A DNA stretch of 64,000 nt from an uncultured beta proteobacterium. GTDB lineage: Bacteria; Pseudomonadota; Gammaproteobacteria; Burkholderiales; Burkholderiaceae_C. The notes beneath the pieces were generated by a model. It worked only from the letters and a program-made list of their open reading frames with translations, did not search any database and was not told the origin of the DNA. Made by a program: the position numbers and the translations under genes. The DNA lies in assembly GCA_903960915.1 (NCBI GenBank), contig CAJCCO010000103.1:1-64000 (forward strand). The letters run 5' to 3'. Below are positions 17,620 to 27,118 of the stretch, piece after piece; the first letter of the stretch is position 1, and each line of letters begins with the position of its first letter.

Positions 17620-18642
17620 TCAAAGTTGCAAGGCCTGGCGCAGGTTCGGGCCGCTCAGGCGCTGTCCGCGGCGGTGTGCGGCCATCAGCTGGCCCATGGC
17701 TGCATTGAGCGGTGCCGCGCCACCATGCTGAGCCGCCAGACGCGTCACGGCACCGCACAGGTCGTCAATCTCGGTGGTGCGACCGAGTTGCACGTCGTCC
17801 CACATCGACGAGCGTGCGCTGGGGTCCATGCGCAACATGCGGGCGGCCAGACGGGTGAACAGCCAGTTGGGCAGCTTGAGCAAATGGGGCAGCAGGCGCG
17901 GCGGTGCGCTGGCCACCTGGGCCGGGGTAATACCGGCGCGGTCCAGTGCAGCCAGTGCTTCGGTTTGCAGGGCCGACAACACGCGGCGGTAATCGCGGTT
18001 GAGCAACTCTTCGCGCAGGGGCAGGTCAGACAGGGCGTTGACCGGGTTGTTGAGGTTGAGCAGCAGCTTGCCCCATTGCACGGCACGCATGTCGTTCACC
18101 AGCACAGTGGGCAGCCCGGCGGCCGACCAAAGCGGGGCCATCTGTTCGGTCAAACTATTTCGGACCAGGTGCAAACTGCCTGTGGTGGCCCGGTGCACCT
18201 GGGTCGACGAGGGCATGACCAGGTTGTAGGGCACCATGCCCGCCAGCGCTTGCAGCGTGGGCGCTGCGGCGGTGATACGTGCCACGTTGTCGACCCCGTT
18301 TTGCAGTGACACCACCGGGGTGCCGGCGGGGCAGCAAGCGGCGATTTCCTGCGCTGCCGTAACGGTGGCTGCGCCTTTGACACACAGCAAAACAACCGTG
18401 GGCTCAGAGCCGCCCAGCGCGGCAAGCGACTGCCAGGCAGAAGAGAAATCCAGGCTCAGCCTCAGCGCATCCGGCGCAAGCTGTGCTGAAAAGCCGTCCA
18501 GGTCAGTCACCGTCAGGCCACTCAGGGCCAAAGGCTCCAGCACCCGGGACCTGCCCACCAGGGCCACGAGTTGGCCAGACGCGGCCAAGCGCGCGCCCAC
18601 ATAACAACCCACGGCACCGGCGCCCAAAATGAGGAATTTCAT
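17620..18642 (-). CDS. panE: 2-Dehydropantoate 2-reductase family protein
   Basis: An NADPH-dependent reductase of the ketopantoate reductase (ApbA/PanE) family, which makes pantoate for coenzyme A. Residues 5-12 form the Rossmann motif LGAGAVGCYVG. Further marks are LLCVKGAATVTA near 107, VSLQNGVDN near 130 with the catalytic-region Asn, and WGKLLLNLNNPVNALSDLPLRE near 195 with the conserved lysine and asparagine. At 340 aa it is longer than E. coli PanE (303). Many bacteria carry several paralogues with other substrates, so the gene symbol is tentative. The 170 bp between its stop and the next gene hold nothing I can identify. Confidence 0.8.
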   Translation of the reverse strand: MKFLILGAGAVGCYVGARLAASGQLVALVGRSRVLEPLALSGLTVTDLDGFSAQLAPDALRLSLDFSSAWQSLAALGGSEPTVVLLCVKGAATVTAAQEIAACCPAGTPVVSLQNGVDNVARITAAAPTLQALAGMVPYNLVMPSSTQVHRATTGSLHLVRNSLTEQMAPLWSAAGLPTVLVNDMRAVQWGKLLLNLNNPVNALSDLPLREELLNRDYRRVLSALQTEALAALDRAGITPAQVASAPPRLLPHLLKLPNWLFTRLAARMLRMDPSARSSMWDDVQLGRTTEIDDLCGAVTRLAAQHGGAAPLNAAMGQLMAAHRRGQRLSGPNLRQALQL

Positions 18643-18776
18643 AACTAAGGGGAGTAAGGGGCGTTCGGTTGATGAAGAAAGGCTAAGTGGCGTTTACCGG
18701 CCGCTCAGGGCGACTGAATGGGACGGAACAGTCCCCGCCGATTTTTTCAGCCAGTAGGCGGCAGCACTGAGACAGG

Positions 18777-19004
18777 TTAAAGCTTGGCAACCGGTTTGAC
18801 GTTGGTGCTGGGCTTGCGCGGGCGCAGGTGACGAAACACCAAGGTGCCGCCCATCGCCAATAAAAACCAGCCCAGCAAGGAAAAGGCGAACAGAAAGGTG
18901 TGCAAAGTTGGCGCCGTCAGCACGTAAGGCAAGACCGCGATGGCCGCACCAAAGATGATGAACAAAAGACCTTTTTGCAGCATTGCAGTGGTGGATTCAG
19001 TCAT
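18777..19004 (-). CDS. Small hydrophobic protein, two membrane segments
   Basis: A 75-residue protein with two hydrophobic helices (LLFIIFGAAIAVLPYVL and FLFAFSLLGWFLLAMGGTLVF) and a basic C-terminal tail (HLRPRKPSTNVKPVAKL). The basic tail suggests a cytoplasmic C-terminus by the positive-inside rule. I do not recognise the family. It stands alone between panE and the GST gene, both on the same strand, with gaps of 134 and 70 bp. Confidence 0.65.
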   Translation of the reverse strand: MTESTTAMLQKGLLFIIFGAAIAVLPYVLTAPTLHTFLFAFSLLGWFLLAMGGTLVFRHLRPRKPSTNVKPVAKL

Positions 19005-19074
19005 GGTCGAGCGTTATGAAAGCAGCCAAAGCTGTATTTTTACATGATCGTCACGCGTTGGGCCGTGACTTCTT

Positions 19075-19716
19075 TCAAACTTTGGTGTTGGCTGCCTTGC
19101 GGTCAGCTATGACTTTTTGTGAACTGGCCCGCTCACCGATCATCTTGAGGTAGGGCTTGTAATCCAGGCCCGCAGCGGTCAGCAGATCTTCACCATAAAC
19201 CGCGCGGGTGGCCATGCCAATCAATGGCAGGTTGTTGAAGGCCACGCAGTCGGCCAGGGTGAAGCTGTCACCCGCCACATAGGGAGAAAACTTGGTTAGA
19301 CGCAGAAAAGCGAGGGTGTTTTTCTCCAGTTGCTGGCGCACCCGGGCTTGCGTGCCGGCACTGACAGTGCCGCCAAAAAAGGCTTGCGGGTACAAGTCGC
19401 GCGCCACCAGCTCCAAATGCAGGTTCAAGAACATGGCGATCTCGCGTACCTTGGCAGCCGCAAAGGGGTCGGCAGGCAACAAGGGGTGCGCGGGGTATTG
19501 CGCTTCGATGTAATCCAGAATCACATGGCTTTCACACAGGCCACCCTGGGGGGTGCGAATGAAAGGAATTTTGCCCAGCGGGGAGCAGCTCAGGACGGCT
19601 TCGTCCAGGCTTTTTGTGGGCACGTGCTCTTCGGCAAACGGCACATTTTTTTCAAGCAGCACTTGCTTGACGATGTTGTAGTAATTGGAAATGGGAAAAC
19701 CGCAAAGTGTGATCAT
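19075..19716 (-). CDS. Glutathione S-transferase family protein
   Basis: A 213-residue cytosolic GST. The N-terminal thioredoxin-like domain starts ITLCGFPISNYYNIVKQVLLEKNVPF; the glutathione-binding loop IPFIRTPQGGLCESHVILDYIE (positions about 50-72) shows the cis-proline and the E-S-H (usually ESxAI) motif. The C-terminal helical domain contains FTLADCVAFNNLPL, the N-capping box. Substrate unknown, and no operon partner is evident. Confidence 0.88.
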   Translation of the reverse strand: MITLCGFPISNYYNIVKQVLLEKNVPFAEEHVPTKSLDEAVLSCSPLGKIPFIRTPQGGLCESHVILDYIEAQYPAHPLLPADPFAAAKVREIAMFLNLHLELVARDLYPQAFFGGTVSAGTQARVRQQLEKNTLAFLRLTKFSPYVAGDSFTLADCVAFNNLPLIGMATRAVYGEDLLTAAGLDYKPYLKMIGERASSQKVIADRKAANTKV

Positions 19717-19808
19717 GGCGCTGTGCTCCTAAGAATATTTATTCAGTTTAAAGGCCGCAGCCGGCAGGCTCTGTCACCTGGGTTTTGGGGCTTGCGCAGC
19801 CACCTGGC

Positions 19809-20090
19809 TCAGGCGTTTAACTTCTCGCCGGCCTTTTGCAGCCAGGCTTCAAGGTTGTCGAGCAAGGCCGACTGGCTGAACGAGCAGCTTTCTTCGCTGA
19901 ACAAGGCGCTGGACTCCAGCCGGTCCAGCAAACCCAGCCACACCTCACCGTAGCGCGGGGGCAGGGCGGCCAGCAAGGCTTCCTGCGCGCGGGCTTGGGC
20001 GGAGAAAGCGGCCACGGTCAATGCGTCAGCGCGAAGCTGGACCAGGCCTTGGCTCAGGGCATGCAGGGCAGGGCTTAGGGCGCTGTGCAT
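19809..20090 (-). CDS. Hypothetical protein, helical
   Basis: A 93-residue, alanine- and leucine-rich protein predicted to be mostly helical, without membrane segments or recognisable motifs. It is supported mainly by its position: it starts 26 nt after the stop of another small gene on the same strand and its frame shows a normal third-position GC bias. I do not recognise the family. Confidence 0.5.
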   Translation of the reverse strand: MHSALSPALHALSQGLVQLRADALTVAAFSAQARAQEALLAALPPRYGEVWLGLLDRLESSALFSEESCSFSQSALLDNLEAWLQKAGEKLNA

Positions 20091-20116
20091 GGCTTGATGG
20101 GTGGCTTGGGTGCGGT

Positions 20117-20365
20117 TTAGTGGGTGACGAATTCGTAGACCACTTCTTCGCTCTCCAGCATGTCCAGAATGTCGTTGAGCTCGTCTTCGCTTTCGGTGCT
20201 GGTCCAGGTTTCTTCTGGGTCGCTGGCAAACAGGGGCTCAATGGCCATGTCCAGAAATTGCTGGTTGGGCAGCTTCAACACCTGGCCGCCTTCAGAGGTT
20301 TGCACCAGCTCCCAGTCGTCGGGGACAGACATTTCAAGCTTGATGGTGATGTTGAGTTTTTTCAT
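20117..20365 (-). CDS. Small acidic hypothetical protein
   Basis: An 82-residue, strongly acidic protein (C-terminal half rich in Glu and Asp: EETWTSTESEDELND). The N-terminus KKLNITIKLEMSVPDDWELV looks like a beta strand followed by a conserved PxDW segment. The start at 20365 is chosen because the upstream extension is proline/arginine-rich and unlike the rest. It probably forms a two-gene unit with the 93-residue protein downstream. No known function. Confidence 0.65.
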   Translation of the reverse strand: MKKLNITIKLEMSVPDDWELVQTSEGGQVLKLPNQQFLDMAIEPLFASDPEETWTSTESEDELNDILDMLESEEVVYEFVTH

Positions 20366-20447
20366 ACTGGTTTCCCAAGGGGTTGAAGGGGGGAGTTGGT
20401 CGCCAGCCGGTCGTAAGTTGCGCACCTTACGCACCGGCGTGCCGTAT

Positions 20448-21086
20448 TTACTTCACTTCAGTGACGAACTGCTCACGGGGCGTGCGCACCTTTTTGAGGT
20501 TGACCAGCCAGTCTTTGTCGGCTTCACGGTAGCCCAGCGGCATGATGGCCACGCTGCGCAGGCCACGGGCCGACAGGTTCAGAAGCTCGTCCAAAGCCTT
20601 GGGGTTGAAGCCTTCCATGGGCGTGGCGTCCACTTCTTCAAAAGCGGCTGCAACCAGGGCAAAGCCCAAGCCGATGTAGGCTTGGCGCGCTGCGTGTTCA
20701 AAGTTGACTTGCGCATCACGCGTGGGGTAATTGGCCAGCAACATCTTGCGGTAGTTGTCGCCAGCTTCGGTGCTGCCGCCGCGCTGGGCGTTGCTGTAGT
20801 CGAAGTTCTGGTTGATGCGGTCGGCGGTGTAGTTGTCCCACGCGGCAAACACCAGCAGGTGGGAGCCGTCAGTGACTTGCTCCTGGCCGTAGGCCATGGG
20901 CTTGATCTGCTCGCGCACGGATTTGCTGCTCACCACGATGAGCTCAAACGGCTGTAATCCGCTGGAAGTGGGTGCCAGGCGCACGGCTTCAACAATGCGG
21001 TCTACCTTGTCTTGAGGCACGGCTTTGGCCGGGTCCATTTTTTTAGTGGCATAGCGCCATTCGAGTTTTTGTTGCAATACGGACAT
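20448..21086 (-). CDS. NAD(P)H-dependent nitroreductase family protein (NfsB-like)
   Basis: A 212-residue FMN enzyme of the oxygen-insensitive nitroreductase family, which takes electrons from NAD(P)H and reduces nitroaromatics or quinones. Seen: KLEWRYATKKMDPAK with the FMN-phosphate Arg, VRLAPTSSGLQPFELIV near residue 40, GFALVAAAFEEVDATPMEGFNP near 155 and SVAIMPLGYREADKDWL near 185. An AGGA at 21096-21099 fixes the start at 21086 over an ATG 24 nt upstream. Confidence 0.88.
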   Translation of the reverse strand: MSVLQQKLEWRYATKKMDPAKAVPQDKVDRIVEAVRLAPTSSGLQPFELIVVSSKSVREQIKPMAYGQEQVTDGSHLLVFAAWDNYTADRINQNFDYSNAQRGGSTEAGDNYRKMLLANYPTRDAQVNFEHAARQAYIGLGFALVAAAFEEVDATPMEGFNPKALDELLNLSARGLRSVAIMPLGYREADKDWLVNLKKVRTPREQFVTEVK

Positions 21087-21180
21087 GTTATTTTTTCCTG
21101 TGGATGACATAAATGGCTGCGGTCAAAGGCAGCCACCCGAAGCCTTCAGTGCGCTGGGGGAGGCTGGATTATGGCTAAAG

Positions 21181-21266
21181 ACCCAGCGAAGTGCTGTCCC
21201 GGGCAAGGCCTGCTGGGTTGATGCGCTGAACAGCGGCGCCGGGGACGCCTTTCTAAGCTGTTCAGC
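21181..21266 (-). terminator. Two consecutive stem-loops downstream of leuB
   Basis: Two inverted repeats lie between the leuB stop and the nitroreductase gene. GCTGAACAGC (21225-21234) pairs perfectly with GCTGTTCAGC (21257-21266) and encloses a smaller GGCG/CGCC stem. ACCCAGC (21181-21187) pairs with GCTGGGT (21213-21219). Neither is followed by a clear U-run on the minus strand, so they may stabilise the leu transcript end rather than act as an intrinsic terminator. Confidence 0.45.
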
Positions 21267-21285
21267 AACTCAACTACACAGCAAA

Positions 21286-22356
21286 TCAACGCAAGGCATT
21301 CACCACGGCGTCGCCCATTTGCGCCGTGCTGACCTTGTTGGTGCCCGGGCTGTAAATGTCTGCCGTGCGCAGGCCCTGGGCCAGCACTTTTTTCACCGCG
21401 GTTTCAATTCGTACCGCGGCTTCTTCCTGGTTCAGGCTGAAGCGCAGCATCATGGCGGCCGACAAAATAGTGGCCAGTGGGTTGGCGATGCCTTTGCCGG
21501 CAATGTCGGGGGCGCTGCCGTGGCTGGGTTCGTACAGGCCCTGGTTTTTGGTGTTCAGGCTGGCCGAGGGCAGCATGCCGATGGAGCCGGTCAGCATGGA
21601 GGCTTCGTCGGAGAGGATGTCGCCGAACATATTGCCGGTCACCACCACGTCAAAGCGCTTGGGCTCTTTGACCAACTGCATGGCGGCGTTGTCCACGTAC
21701 ATGTGGTCCAGCGCCACGTCAGGGTATTGGGCGTGCACGTCGGTGACCACGTCTTTCCAGAACTGGAAGGTCTCCAGCACGTTGGCTTTGTCCACGCTGG
21801 TGACGCGCTTGTGGCGCTTGCGGGCGGCCTGGAAGGCGACGTGCGCAATGCGTTCAATCTCTGGCCTGGAATAGCGCATGGTGTCAAAGGCTTCTTCGGC
21901 ACCGGGGAAGTGGCCGTCGGTGGCAATGCGCCGGCCACGCGGCTGGCCAAAGTAAATGTCGCCCGTCAACTCGCGAATGATCAGAATATCCAGCCCGGCA
22001 ATCAGTTCGGGCTTGAGGCTGGACGCGCCCACCAGCTCTTCGTAGCAAATGGCGGGGCGGAAGTTGGCGAACAGGCCCATGTTTTTACGCAGGCCCAAAA
22101 TGGCCTGCTCGGGGCGCAAGGGGCGGTCAAGCTTGTCGTACTTCCAGTCGCCCACGGCACCAAACAGCACCGCGTCAGAAGCCATGGCGAGTTTGAGGGT
22201 GGCTTCGGGCAGGGGGTGGCCGAATGCGTCGTAGGCCACGCCGCCAACCAGGGCGGATTCCATCTCGAACTTCAGACCCAGGACGTTCAGGACTTTGACG
22301 GCTTCAGCGACGATTTCGGTGCCAATGCCATCACCGGGGAGGACTGCGATTTTCAT
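21286..22356 (-). CDS. leuB: 3-Isopropylmalate dehydrogenase
   Basis: LeuB oxidises and decarboxylates 3-isopropylmalate to 2-ketoisocaproate with NAD+ and Mg2+ in leucine synthesis. The 356-residue protein starts [16 protein letters not shown], has RPAICYEEL and [12 protein letters not shown] (near residue 143), the Asp-rich metal site [17 protein letters not shown] near 233 and [18 protein letters not shown] near 275, all classical for the beta-decarboxylating dehydrogenases. It is the last gene of leuC-leuD-ABM-leuB. Confidence 0.96.
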   Translation of the reverse strand: MKIAVLPGDGIGTEIVAEAVKVLNVLGLKFEMESALVGGVAYDAFGHPLPEATLKLAMASDAVLFGAVGDWKYDKLDRPLRPEQAILGLRKNMGLFANFRPAICYEELVGASSLKPELIAGLDILIIRELTGDIYFGQPRGRRIATDGHFPGAEEAFDTMRYSRPEIERIAHVAFQAARKRHKRVTSVDKANVLETFQFWKDVVTDVHAQYPDVALDHMYVDNAAMQLVKEPKRFDVVVTGNMFGDILSDEASMLTGSIGMLPSASLNTKNQGLYEPSHGSAPDIAGKGIANPLATILSAAMMLRFSLNQEEAAVRIETAVKKVLAQGLRTADIYSPGTNKVSTAQMGDAVVNALR

Positions 22357-22367
22357 AAAGTTTCCAA

Positions 22368-22700
22368 TTATTTGAGAGAGTAGGCGCGTTCCACTTTGGC
22401 CACGCGTGTTTCGTAGTGCTGGTACCAGCTTTGTATGCCGGTTTCCTGGGCGATGCGGTGCTCGGCATGGTGCTTCCAGGCGCGGATGCTGGCCTCGTCG
22501 GTCCAGTAGGACACGGTGATGCCGAAGCCGTCGGCATCCCGCGCGCTTTCAATACCCAAAAAACCGGGCTGCTGCTGCGCCAGCGTCGCCATGCGTTCGC
22601 CCATGGCGCCATAGCCTTCATCTCCCGGCGTGCGGCGCGAGGAAAAAATCACCGCGTAGTAGGGCGGTGCTGGCAGTTGCGCAAAGGAGGCGTCGCGCAT
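22368..22700 (-). CDS. Antibiotic biosynthesis monooxygenase (ABM) domain protein
   Basis: A 110-residue single-domain protein with the ABM ferredoxin-like fold: [17 protein letters not shown], then [44 protein letters not shown] near residues 60-88 and [19 protein letters not shown] at the end. Related proteins act as haem-degrading or quinol monooxygenases, and many have no known role. It lies inside the leucine operon, 5 nt after leuD and 11 nt before leuB, so it is surely cotranscribed. A direct step in leucine synthesis is not known for this family. Confidence 0.85.
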   Translation of the reverse strand: MRDASFAQLPAPPYYAVIFSSRRTPGDEGYGAMGERMATLAQQQPGFLGIESARDADGFGITVSYWTDEASIRAWKHHAEHRIAQETGIQSWYQHYETRVAKVERAYSLK

Positions 22701-22705
22701 GGCCT

Positions 22706-23356
22706 TTAGCTCACCATGCTGCGCGCCAGCCAGGGCTTTTGGGCCAGTCGTTCGGCTTCGAAGTTTTTGATTTTGTCGGCATGGCGCAGGGTCAGGCCGA
22801 TGTCGTCAAAGCCGTTGAGCAGGCAGTATTTGCGAAAACCTTGTACCTCAAAAGGCAGCTCTTCACCCTGCGGCTTGACCACCACCTGGCGCTCCAGGTC
22901 GATGGTGAGGGTGTAGCCGGGGAAGGCCAACGCCTCGCTGAACAACCGGTCGACTTGCGCGTCAGGCAGCACGATGGGCAGCAGCCCGTTCTTGAAGCTG
23001 TTGTTGAAGAAGATGTCGGCGTAGCTGGGGGCAATGATGGCCCTGAAACCAAACTGGTCCAGCGCCCAGGGGGCGTGCTCGCGCGAGGAGCCGCAGCCAA
23101 AGTTCTTGCGCGCCAGCAGGATGGAGGCGCCCGCATAGCGGGACTGGTTCAGCACGAAGTCTGGGTTGGGCTTGCGGCTGGCGGGGTCCTGGCCGGGAAA
23201 GCCGGCATCGAGGTAGCGCCATTCGTCAAACAGGTTCTGGCCAAAGCCGGTCTTGCGGATGGATTTCAAAAACTGTTTAGGGATGATGGCATCGGTGTCC
23301 ACGTTTTCGCGGTCCATGGGGGCGACCAGGCCCTGGTGTACGGTGAAGTCTTTCAT
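22706..23356 (-). CDS. leuD: 3-Isopropylmalate dehydratase small subunit
   Basis: LeuD is the swivelling subunit of isopropylmalate isomerase, working with LeuC. The 216-residue protein starts [31 protein letters not shown], read as family N-terminus, and shows [15 protein letters not shown] near residue 83, the substrate-binding signature, and [19 protein letters not shown] near 110. The start at 23356 is chosen over a long upstream extension that overlaps leuC in another frame. Spacing to leuC is 35 nt. Confidence 0.96.
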   Translation of the reverse strand: MKDFTVHQGLVAPMDRENVDTDAIIPKQFLKSIRKTGFGQNLFDEWRYLDAGFPGQDPASRKPNPDFVLNQSRYAGASILLARKNFGCGSSREHAPWALDQFGFRAIIAPSYADIFFNNSFKNGLLPIVLPDAQVDRLFSEALAFPGYTLTIDLERQVVVKPQGEELPFEVQGFRKYCLLNGFDDIGLTLRHADKIKNFEAERLAQKPWLARSMVS

Positions 23357-23391
23357 TTTTGTCAGCGCCTTACGTATTTGAACTAACTGAA

Positions 23392-24840
23392 TTAACTGAA
23401 TTTGCGGATGTCGACAAAGTGGCCGTGGATGGCGGCAGCGGCGGCCATGGCCGGGCTGACCAGGTGCGTGCGGCCACCGGCGCCTTGACGGCCTTCGAAG
23501 TTGCGGTTGCTGGTGGAGGCGCAACGCTCACCTGGCTCCAGCCGGTCGGCATTCATGGCCAGGCACATGGAGCAGCCGGGTTCACGCCACTCAAATCCGG
23601 CGTTCTTGAAAATTTCATGCAGACCTTCGCGCTCGGCCTGGTCTTTGACCAAGCCCGAGCCCGGTACCACCAGGGCCAGCTTGATGTTCTTGGCGACTTT
23701 CTGGCCCAGGCTCTTCACCACGGCGGCGGCTTCGCGCATGTCTTCAATGCGGCTGTTGGTGCAGGAGCCGATGAACACCTTGTCGACAAAAATGTCGTTC
23801 AGGGCCTTGCCAGGCTCCAGACCCATGTAGGTCAGGGCGCGCTCAATGGCACCGCGTTTGTTGGCGTCTTTTTCCTTGTCTGGATCGGGCACGTGGCCGT
23901 CAATGCCCAGCACCATTTCGGGCGAGGTGCCCCAGGTGACTTGCGGCACGATGTCTGAGGCATCAAGTGCCACCACGCTGTCAAAGTGCGCGCCGGCATC
24001 GCTGTGCAAGGTCTTCCAGTAGGCCACGGCCTGGTCCCATTCAACGGCAGCCGCTTCAGGTGTGGCGGCATTGGCGCCGGGCGACAGAGGGCGGCCCTTG
24101 ACGTAGTCGATGGTCTTTTGGTCCACCGCCACCAGGCCGGCGCGGGCACCGGCTTCAATGGCCATGTTGCAGACGGTCATGCGGCCTTCCATGCTCAGGG
24201 CGCGTATGGCGGAACCACCAAACTCAATGGTGTAGCCAGTGCCGCCTGCCGTGCCAATTTTGCCGATGATGGCCAGCACGATGTCCTTGGCGGTGCAGCC
24301 GCGCGGCACCGTACCTTCCACCTTGACCAGCAGGTTCTTGGCTTTCTTGGCCAAAAGCGTTTGCGTGGCCATGACGTGCTCGACCTCGCTGGTGCCAATG
24401 CCATGCGCCAGCGCACCAAACGCACCGTGGGTGGAGGTGTGGGAGTCGCCGCAGACGACCGTCATGCCGGGCAGGGTGGCGCCGTTTTCAGGCCCGATCA
24501 CGTGCACGATGCCCTGGCGCTTGGAGAGGAAGGGAAAGTAAGCGGCCGAGCCGAACTCGCTGATGTTGTGGTCTAGCGTAGTGACCTGCTCTTTGCTGGT
24601 TGGGTCGGTGATGCCGTCGTAGCCCAGTTCCCAGCCGGTGGTGGGGGTGTTGTGGTCGGCTGTGGCGACGATGGAGCTGACGCGCCAGACTTTGCGGCCG
24701 GTTTCGCGCAGGCCTTCAAAGGCCTGGGGGCTGGTGACTTCGTGCACCAGGTGGCGGTCAATATAGAGGATGGCGGTGCCATCTTCTTCGGTGTGAATGA
24801 CATGCTCGTCCCAGAGCTTGTCGTACAGCGTGCGACTCAT
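23392..24840 (-). CDS. leuC: 3-Isopropylmalate dehydratase large subunit
   Basis: LeuC carries the 4Fe-4S cluster of isopropylmalate isomerase. The 482-residue protein starts [15 protein letters not shown] and shows [27 protein letters not shown] near residue 132, [14 protein letters not shown] with a cluster cysteine near 350 and [11 protein letters not shown] with the other two near 412. An AAAGGA a few bases upstream supports the ATG at 24840. It is the first gene of the leu operon and is divergent from an HTH regulator 90 bp away. Confidence 0.97.
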   Translation of the reverse strand: MSRTLYDKLWDEHVIHTEEDGTAILYIDRHLVHEVTSPQAFEGLRETGRKVWRVSSIVATADHNTPTTGWELGYDGITDPTSKEQVTTLDHNISEFGSAAYFPFLSKRQGIVHVIGPENGATLPGMTVVCGDSHTSTHGAFGALAHGIGTSEVEHVMATQTLLAKKAKNLLVKVEGTVPRGCTAKDIVLAIIGKIGTAGGTGYTIEFGGSAIRALSMEGRMTVCNMAIEAGARAGLVAVDQKTIDYVKGRPLSPGANAATPEAAAVEWDQAVAYWKTLHSDAGAHFDSVVALDASDIVPQVTWGTSPEMVLGIDGHVPDPDKEKDANKRGAIERALTYMGLEPGKALNDIFVDKVFIGSCTNSRIEDMREAAAVVKSLGQKVAKNIKLALVVPGSGLVKDQAEREGLHEIFKNAGFEWREPGCSMCLAMNADRLEPGERCASTSNRNFEGRQGAGGRTHLVSPAMAAAAAIHGHFVDIRKFS

Positions 24841-24917
24841 GGTGTTCCTTTGAATGCGTGCAAAGATGCTATCGTGCACTGGTTTTTAAACTGGTACAAG
24901 AAGTTAAATTATCCTGG

Positions 24918-24923
24918 TATAAA
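24918..24923 (+). promoter_or_regulatory. Extended -10 (TGGTATAAA) 7 nt before the HTH regulator ATG
   Basis: TATAAA, preceded by TG one base upstream, ends 7 nt before the ATG at 24931 and there is no ribosome site. The geometry suggests transcription starting at the ATG. Two further CTGGT copies (near 24878 and 24892) precede the CTGGT of this element, so the region may also hold an operator repeat between this gene and leuC. Confidence 0.45.
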
Positions 24924-24930
24924 TTTCACC

Positions 24931-25704
24931 ATGACCGAAGCCAATCCGCGTGCCCTGCTGGGCGCCTTTATCCGTGCCCACCGTGAGCGCTTGCCCCTGC
25001 CGGCCACGGCGGTTGGACGCAGGCGCACACCGGGTTGGCGCCGTGAAGAGCTGGCAGAGGCCACTGGCGTGGGCGTGACTTGGATTACCTGGCTGGAGCA
25101 GGGGCGTGACGTGTCAGCCTCGCCCACCGCCCTGGCGCGCCTGTCCGATGCCTTGCAGCTCAACCCGGCCGAACGCGCCTCGCTCTTTGATCTGGCGCAG
25201 CGGCGTGACCCGGTGGAGCCCACGGAGCGCCCCGCCGAGCTGCCCAGCCATGTGTTGGCCCTGCCAGCGTTACTGCAGGTGCCGGCCTACCTGCTGGACC
25301 ACCTGTGGACCGCGCGGGCCTGGAATGCGCCAGCGGCCCAGTTGTTCACCGGTTGGCTGGATGGGGCGCACGACCGCAACTTGCTGCGCTTCGTTTTTTT
25401 GTCGGCTGATGCCCAGGTGTTGATCGCGGATTGGCCCGAGCGCGCCCAGCGCCTGGTGGCCGAGTTCCGCGCAGACTTCAGCCGCCGCCCACGCGATGCA
25501 GCCATGCAGGCGCTGATTGATGAGCTGTCCGCCAGCAGCCCGCTGTTCACCCGGCTGTGGGACGCGCAGACCGTGCTGCACCGTGAAGGGGGTGAGCGCA
25601 GTTTTCAGTTACCCCATAACGCGGTGGCGCGCTACCAGCAGACCACCTTGCTGGTGGCAAGCCATACCGCGTGCAAGCTGGTGTGCCTGACCCCCTTGAA
25701 CTAG
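24931..25704 (+). CDS. Helix-turn-helix transcriptional regulator, MmyB-like
   Basis: A 257-residue DNA-binding protein. The N-terminal xre-type HTH (residues about 5-85) contains RRTPGWRREELAEATGVGVTWITWLEQGRDVSAS, given here as family reference points, and the rest forms the MmyB-like ligand-binding domain with LPALLQVPAYLLD, FVFLSADAQVLI and LPHNAVARYQQTTLLV. Such regulators bind fatty-acid-like ligands in the one well studied case. It is divergent from leuC, but control of leu genes is only a guess from position. Starts without a ribosome site. Confidence 0.88.
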   Translation: MTEANPRALLGAFIRAHRERLPLPATAVGRRRTPGWRREELAEATGVGVTWITWLEQGRDVSASPTALARLSDALQLNPAERASLFDLAQRRDPVEPTERPAELPSHVLALPALLQVPAYLLDHLWTARAWNAPAAQLFTGWLDGAHDRNLLRFVFLSADAQVLIADWPERAQRLVAEFRADFSRRPRDAAMQALIDELSASSPLFTRLWDAQTVLHREGGERSFQLPHNAVARYQQTTLLVASHTACKLVCLTPLN

Positions 25705-25713
25705 GCCGTTCAT

Positions 25714-25748
25714 AAAAACAAAACCCGCCGACGTTGCCGTGCGGCGGG
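25714..25748 (-). terminator. Intrinsic terminator of the sdh-gltA operon
   Basis: CCCGCCG (25724-25730) pairs with CGGCGGG (25742-25748). Read on the minus strand the hairpin is followed by TTTTGTTTT, giving a normal rho-independent terminator 57 bp after the gltA stop. It may also end the convergent HTH gene. Confidence 0.8.
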
Positions 25749-25804
25749 TGGTGAGGACCAGCGCATTGCGCGCCAGACCTGGGGCTTTCGCCAGTGCTCA
25801 GCGC

Positions 25805-27115
25805 TTAGCGCTGTGCAATGGGCAGCACGTCGCGTTTGACCGAGCCGGTGAACAACTGGCGAGGACGACCAATTTTGTACTCAGGATCACCAATCATTTC
25901 GTTCAATTGGGCAATCCAGCCCACGGTGCGGGCCAGCGCAAACACGGCGGTGAACAGGCCCACGGGAATGCCGATGGCGCGTTGCACGATGCCGGAGTAA
26001 AAGTCCACATTGGGGTAGAGCTTGCGCGACACGAAGTACTCGTCTTCGAGGGCGATTTTCTCCAGCGCCATGGCCAGCTTGAACAGGGGGTCGTTTTCCA
26101 GACCCAGGGCGGCCAGCACTTCTTTGCAGGTTTCTTGCATGAGCTTGGCGCGTGGGTCGTAGTTTTTGTACACGCGGTGACCAAAGCCCATGAGCTTGAC
26201 GCCGGAGTTCTTGTCCTTGACCTGTTCCATGAACTGGCCAACTTTGGAGATGCCTCCCATTTTCTGGATGTCTTCAAGCATGTTCAGGCAGGCCTCATTG
26301 GCGCCGCCGTGGGCTGGGCCCCACAGGCAGGCCACACCCGCTGCAATGGCCGCAAACGGGTTGGTGCCAGAGCTGCCGCACAGGCGCACGGTGGAGGTGG
26401 AGGCGTTTTGCTCGTGGTCGGCGTGCAACACGAAGATGCGGTCCAGGGCGCGCTCAATCACGGGGTTGACCACATACTCTTCACAGGGCGTGGCAAACAT
26501 CATGTGCAGGAAGTTGCCAGCGTAGCTCAGGTTGTTTTTGGGGTACATGTAGGGCTGGCCTGCACTGTATTTGTACGCCATGGCCACCAAAGTGGGCATC
26601 TTTGCAATCAGACGGATCGCAGAAATCTCGCGGTGCTCAGGGTTGTTGATGTCGGTGCTGTCATGGTAGAAGGCCGACAGGGCGCCGACCAGACCGGTCA
26701 TGATGGCCATGGGGTGGGCGTCACGACGGAAACCACGCAGGAAAAACTGCATTTGTTCGTTGACCATGGTGTGGTTGGTCACGCGTTTGACAAAGTCGGC
26801 TTTGCCGGCCACATCGGGCAGGTTTCCGTACAGCAACAGGTGGCAGGTTTCCATGAAGTCACAGTTGGTGGCCAACTGCTCAATGGGGTAACCGCGGTAG
26901 AGCAATTCGCCCTTGTCGCCGTCGATGTAGGTGATGGCCGACTGGCATGACGCGGTGGACAAAAAGCCCGGGTCATAGGTGAACATGCCGGTTTGTGCAT
27001 ACAGCTTGCGGATGTCTACGACGTCCGGGCCGACGTTGCCTTGGTAAACCGGCAAGTCGACGCTGGGGCTGCCGTTACTGAACGACAGGGTGGCTTTGTT
27101 GTCAGCTAATTTCAT
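25805..27115 (-). CDS. gltA: Citrate synthase
   Basis: Type II (hexameric, NADH-sensitive in relatives) citrate synthase that condenses oxaloacetate and acetyl-CoA. The 436-residue protein shows the active-site [17 protein letters not shown] near residue 263, [15 protein letters not shown] near 307 with the second histidine, and the catalytic Asp region [22 protein letters not shown], quoted as neighbouring motifs, near 360. It begins 3 nt after sdhE, so it closes a sdhC-sdhD-sdhA-sdhB-sdhE-gltA operon. Confidence 0.97.
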   Translation of the reverse strand: MKLADNKATLSFSNGSPSVDLPVYQGNVGPDVVDIRKLYAQTGMFTYDPGFLSTASCQSAITYIDGDKGELLYRGYPIEQLATNCDFMETCHLLLYGNLPDVAGKADFVKRVTNHTMVNEQMQFFLRGFRRDAHPMAIMTGLVGALSAFYHDSTDINNPEHREISAIRLIAKMPTLVAMAYKYSAGQPYMYPKNNLSYAGNFLHMMFATPCEEYVVNPVIERALDRIFVLHADHEQNASTSTVRLCGSSGTNPFAAIAAGVACLWGPAHGGANEACLNMLEDIQKMGGISKVGQFMEQVKDKNSGVKLMGFGHRVYKNYDPRAKLMQETCKEVLAALGLENDPLFKLAMALEKIALEDEYFVSRKLYPNVDFYSGIVQRAIGIPVGLFTAVFALARTVGWIAQLNEMIGDPEYKIGRPRQLFTGSVKRDVLPIAQR

Positions 27116-27118
27116 TTA

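Noticed and set aside
21286-22383. Large plus-strand open frames antisense to leuB, leuD, acnB, mdh and other genes
   Set aside because: They are mirror frames produced by high GC and biased codon use, rich in His, Gln, Gly and Ala, without recognisable domains.
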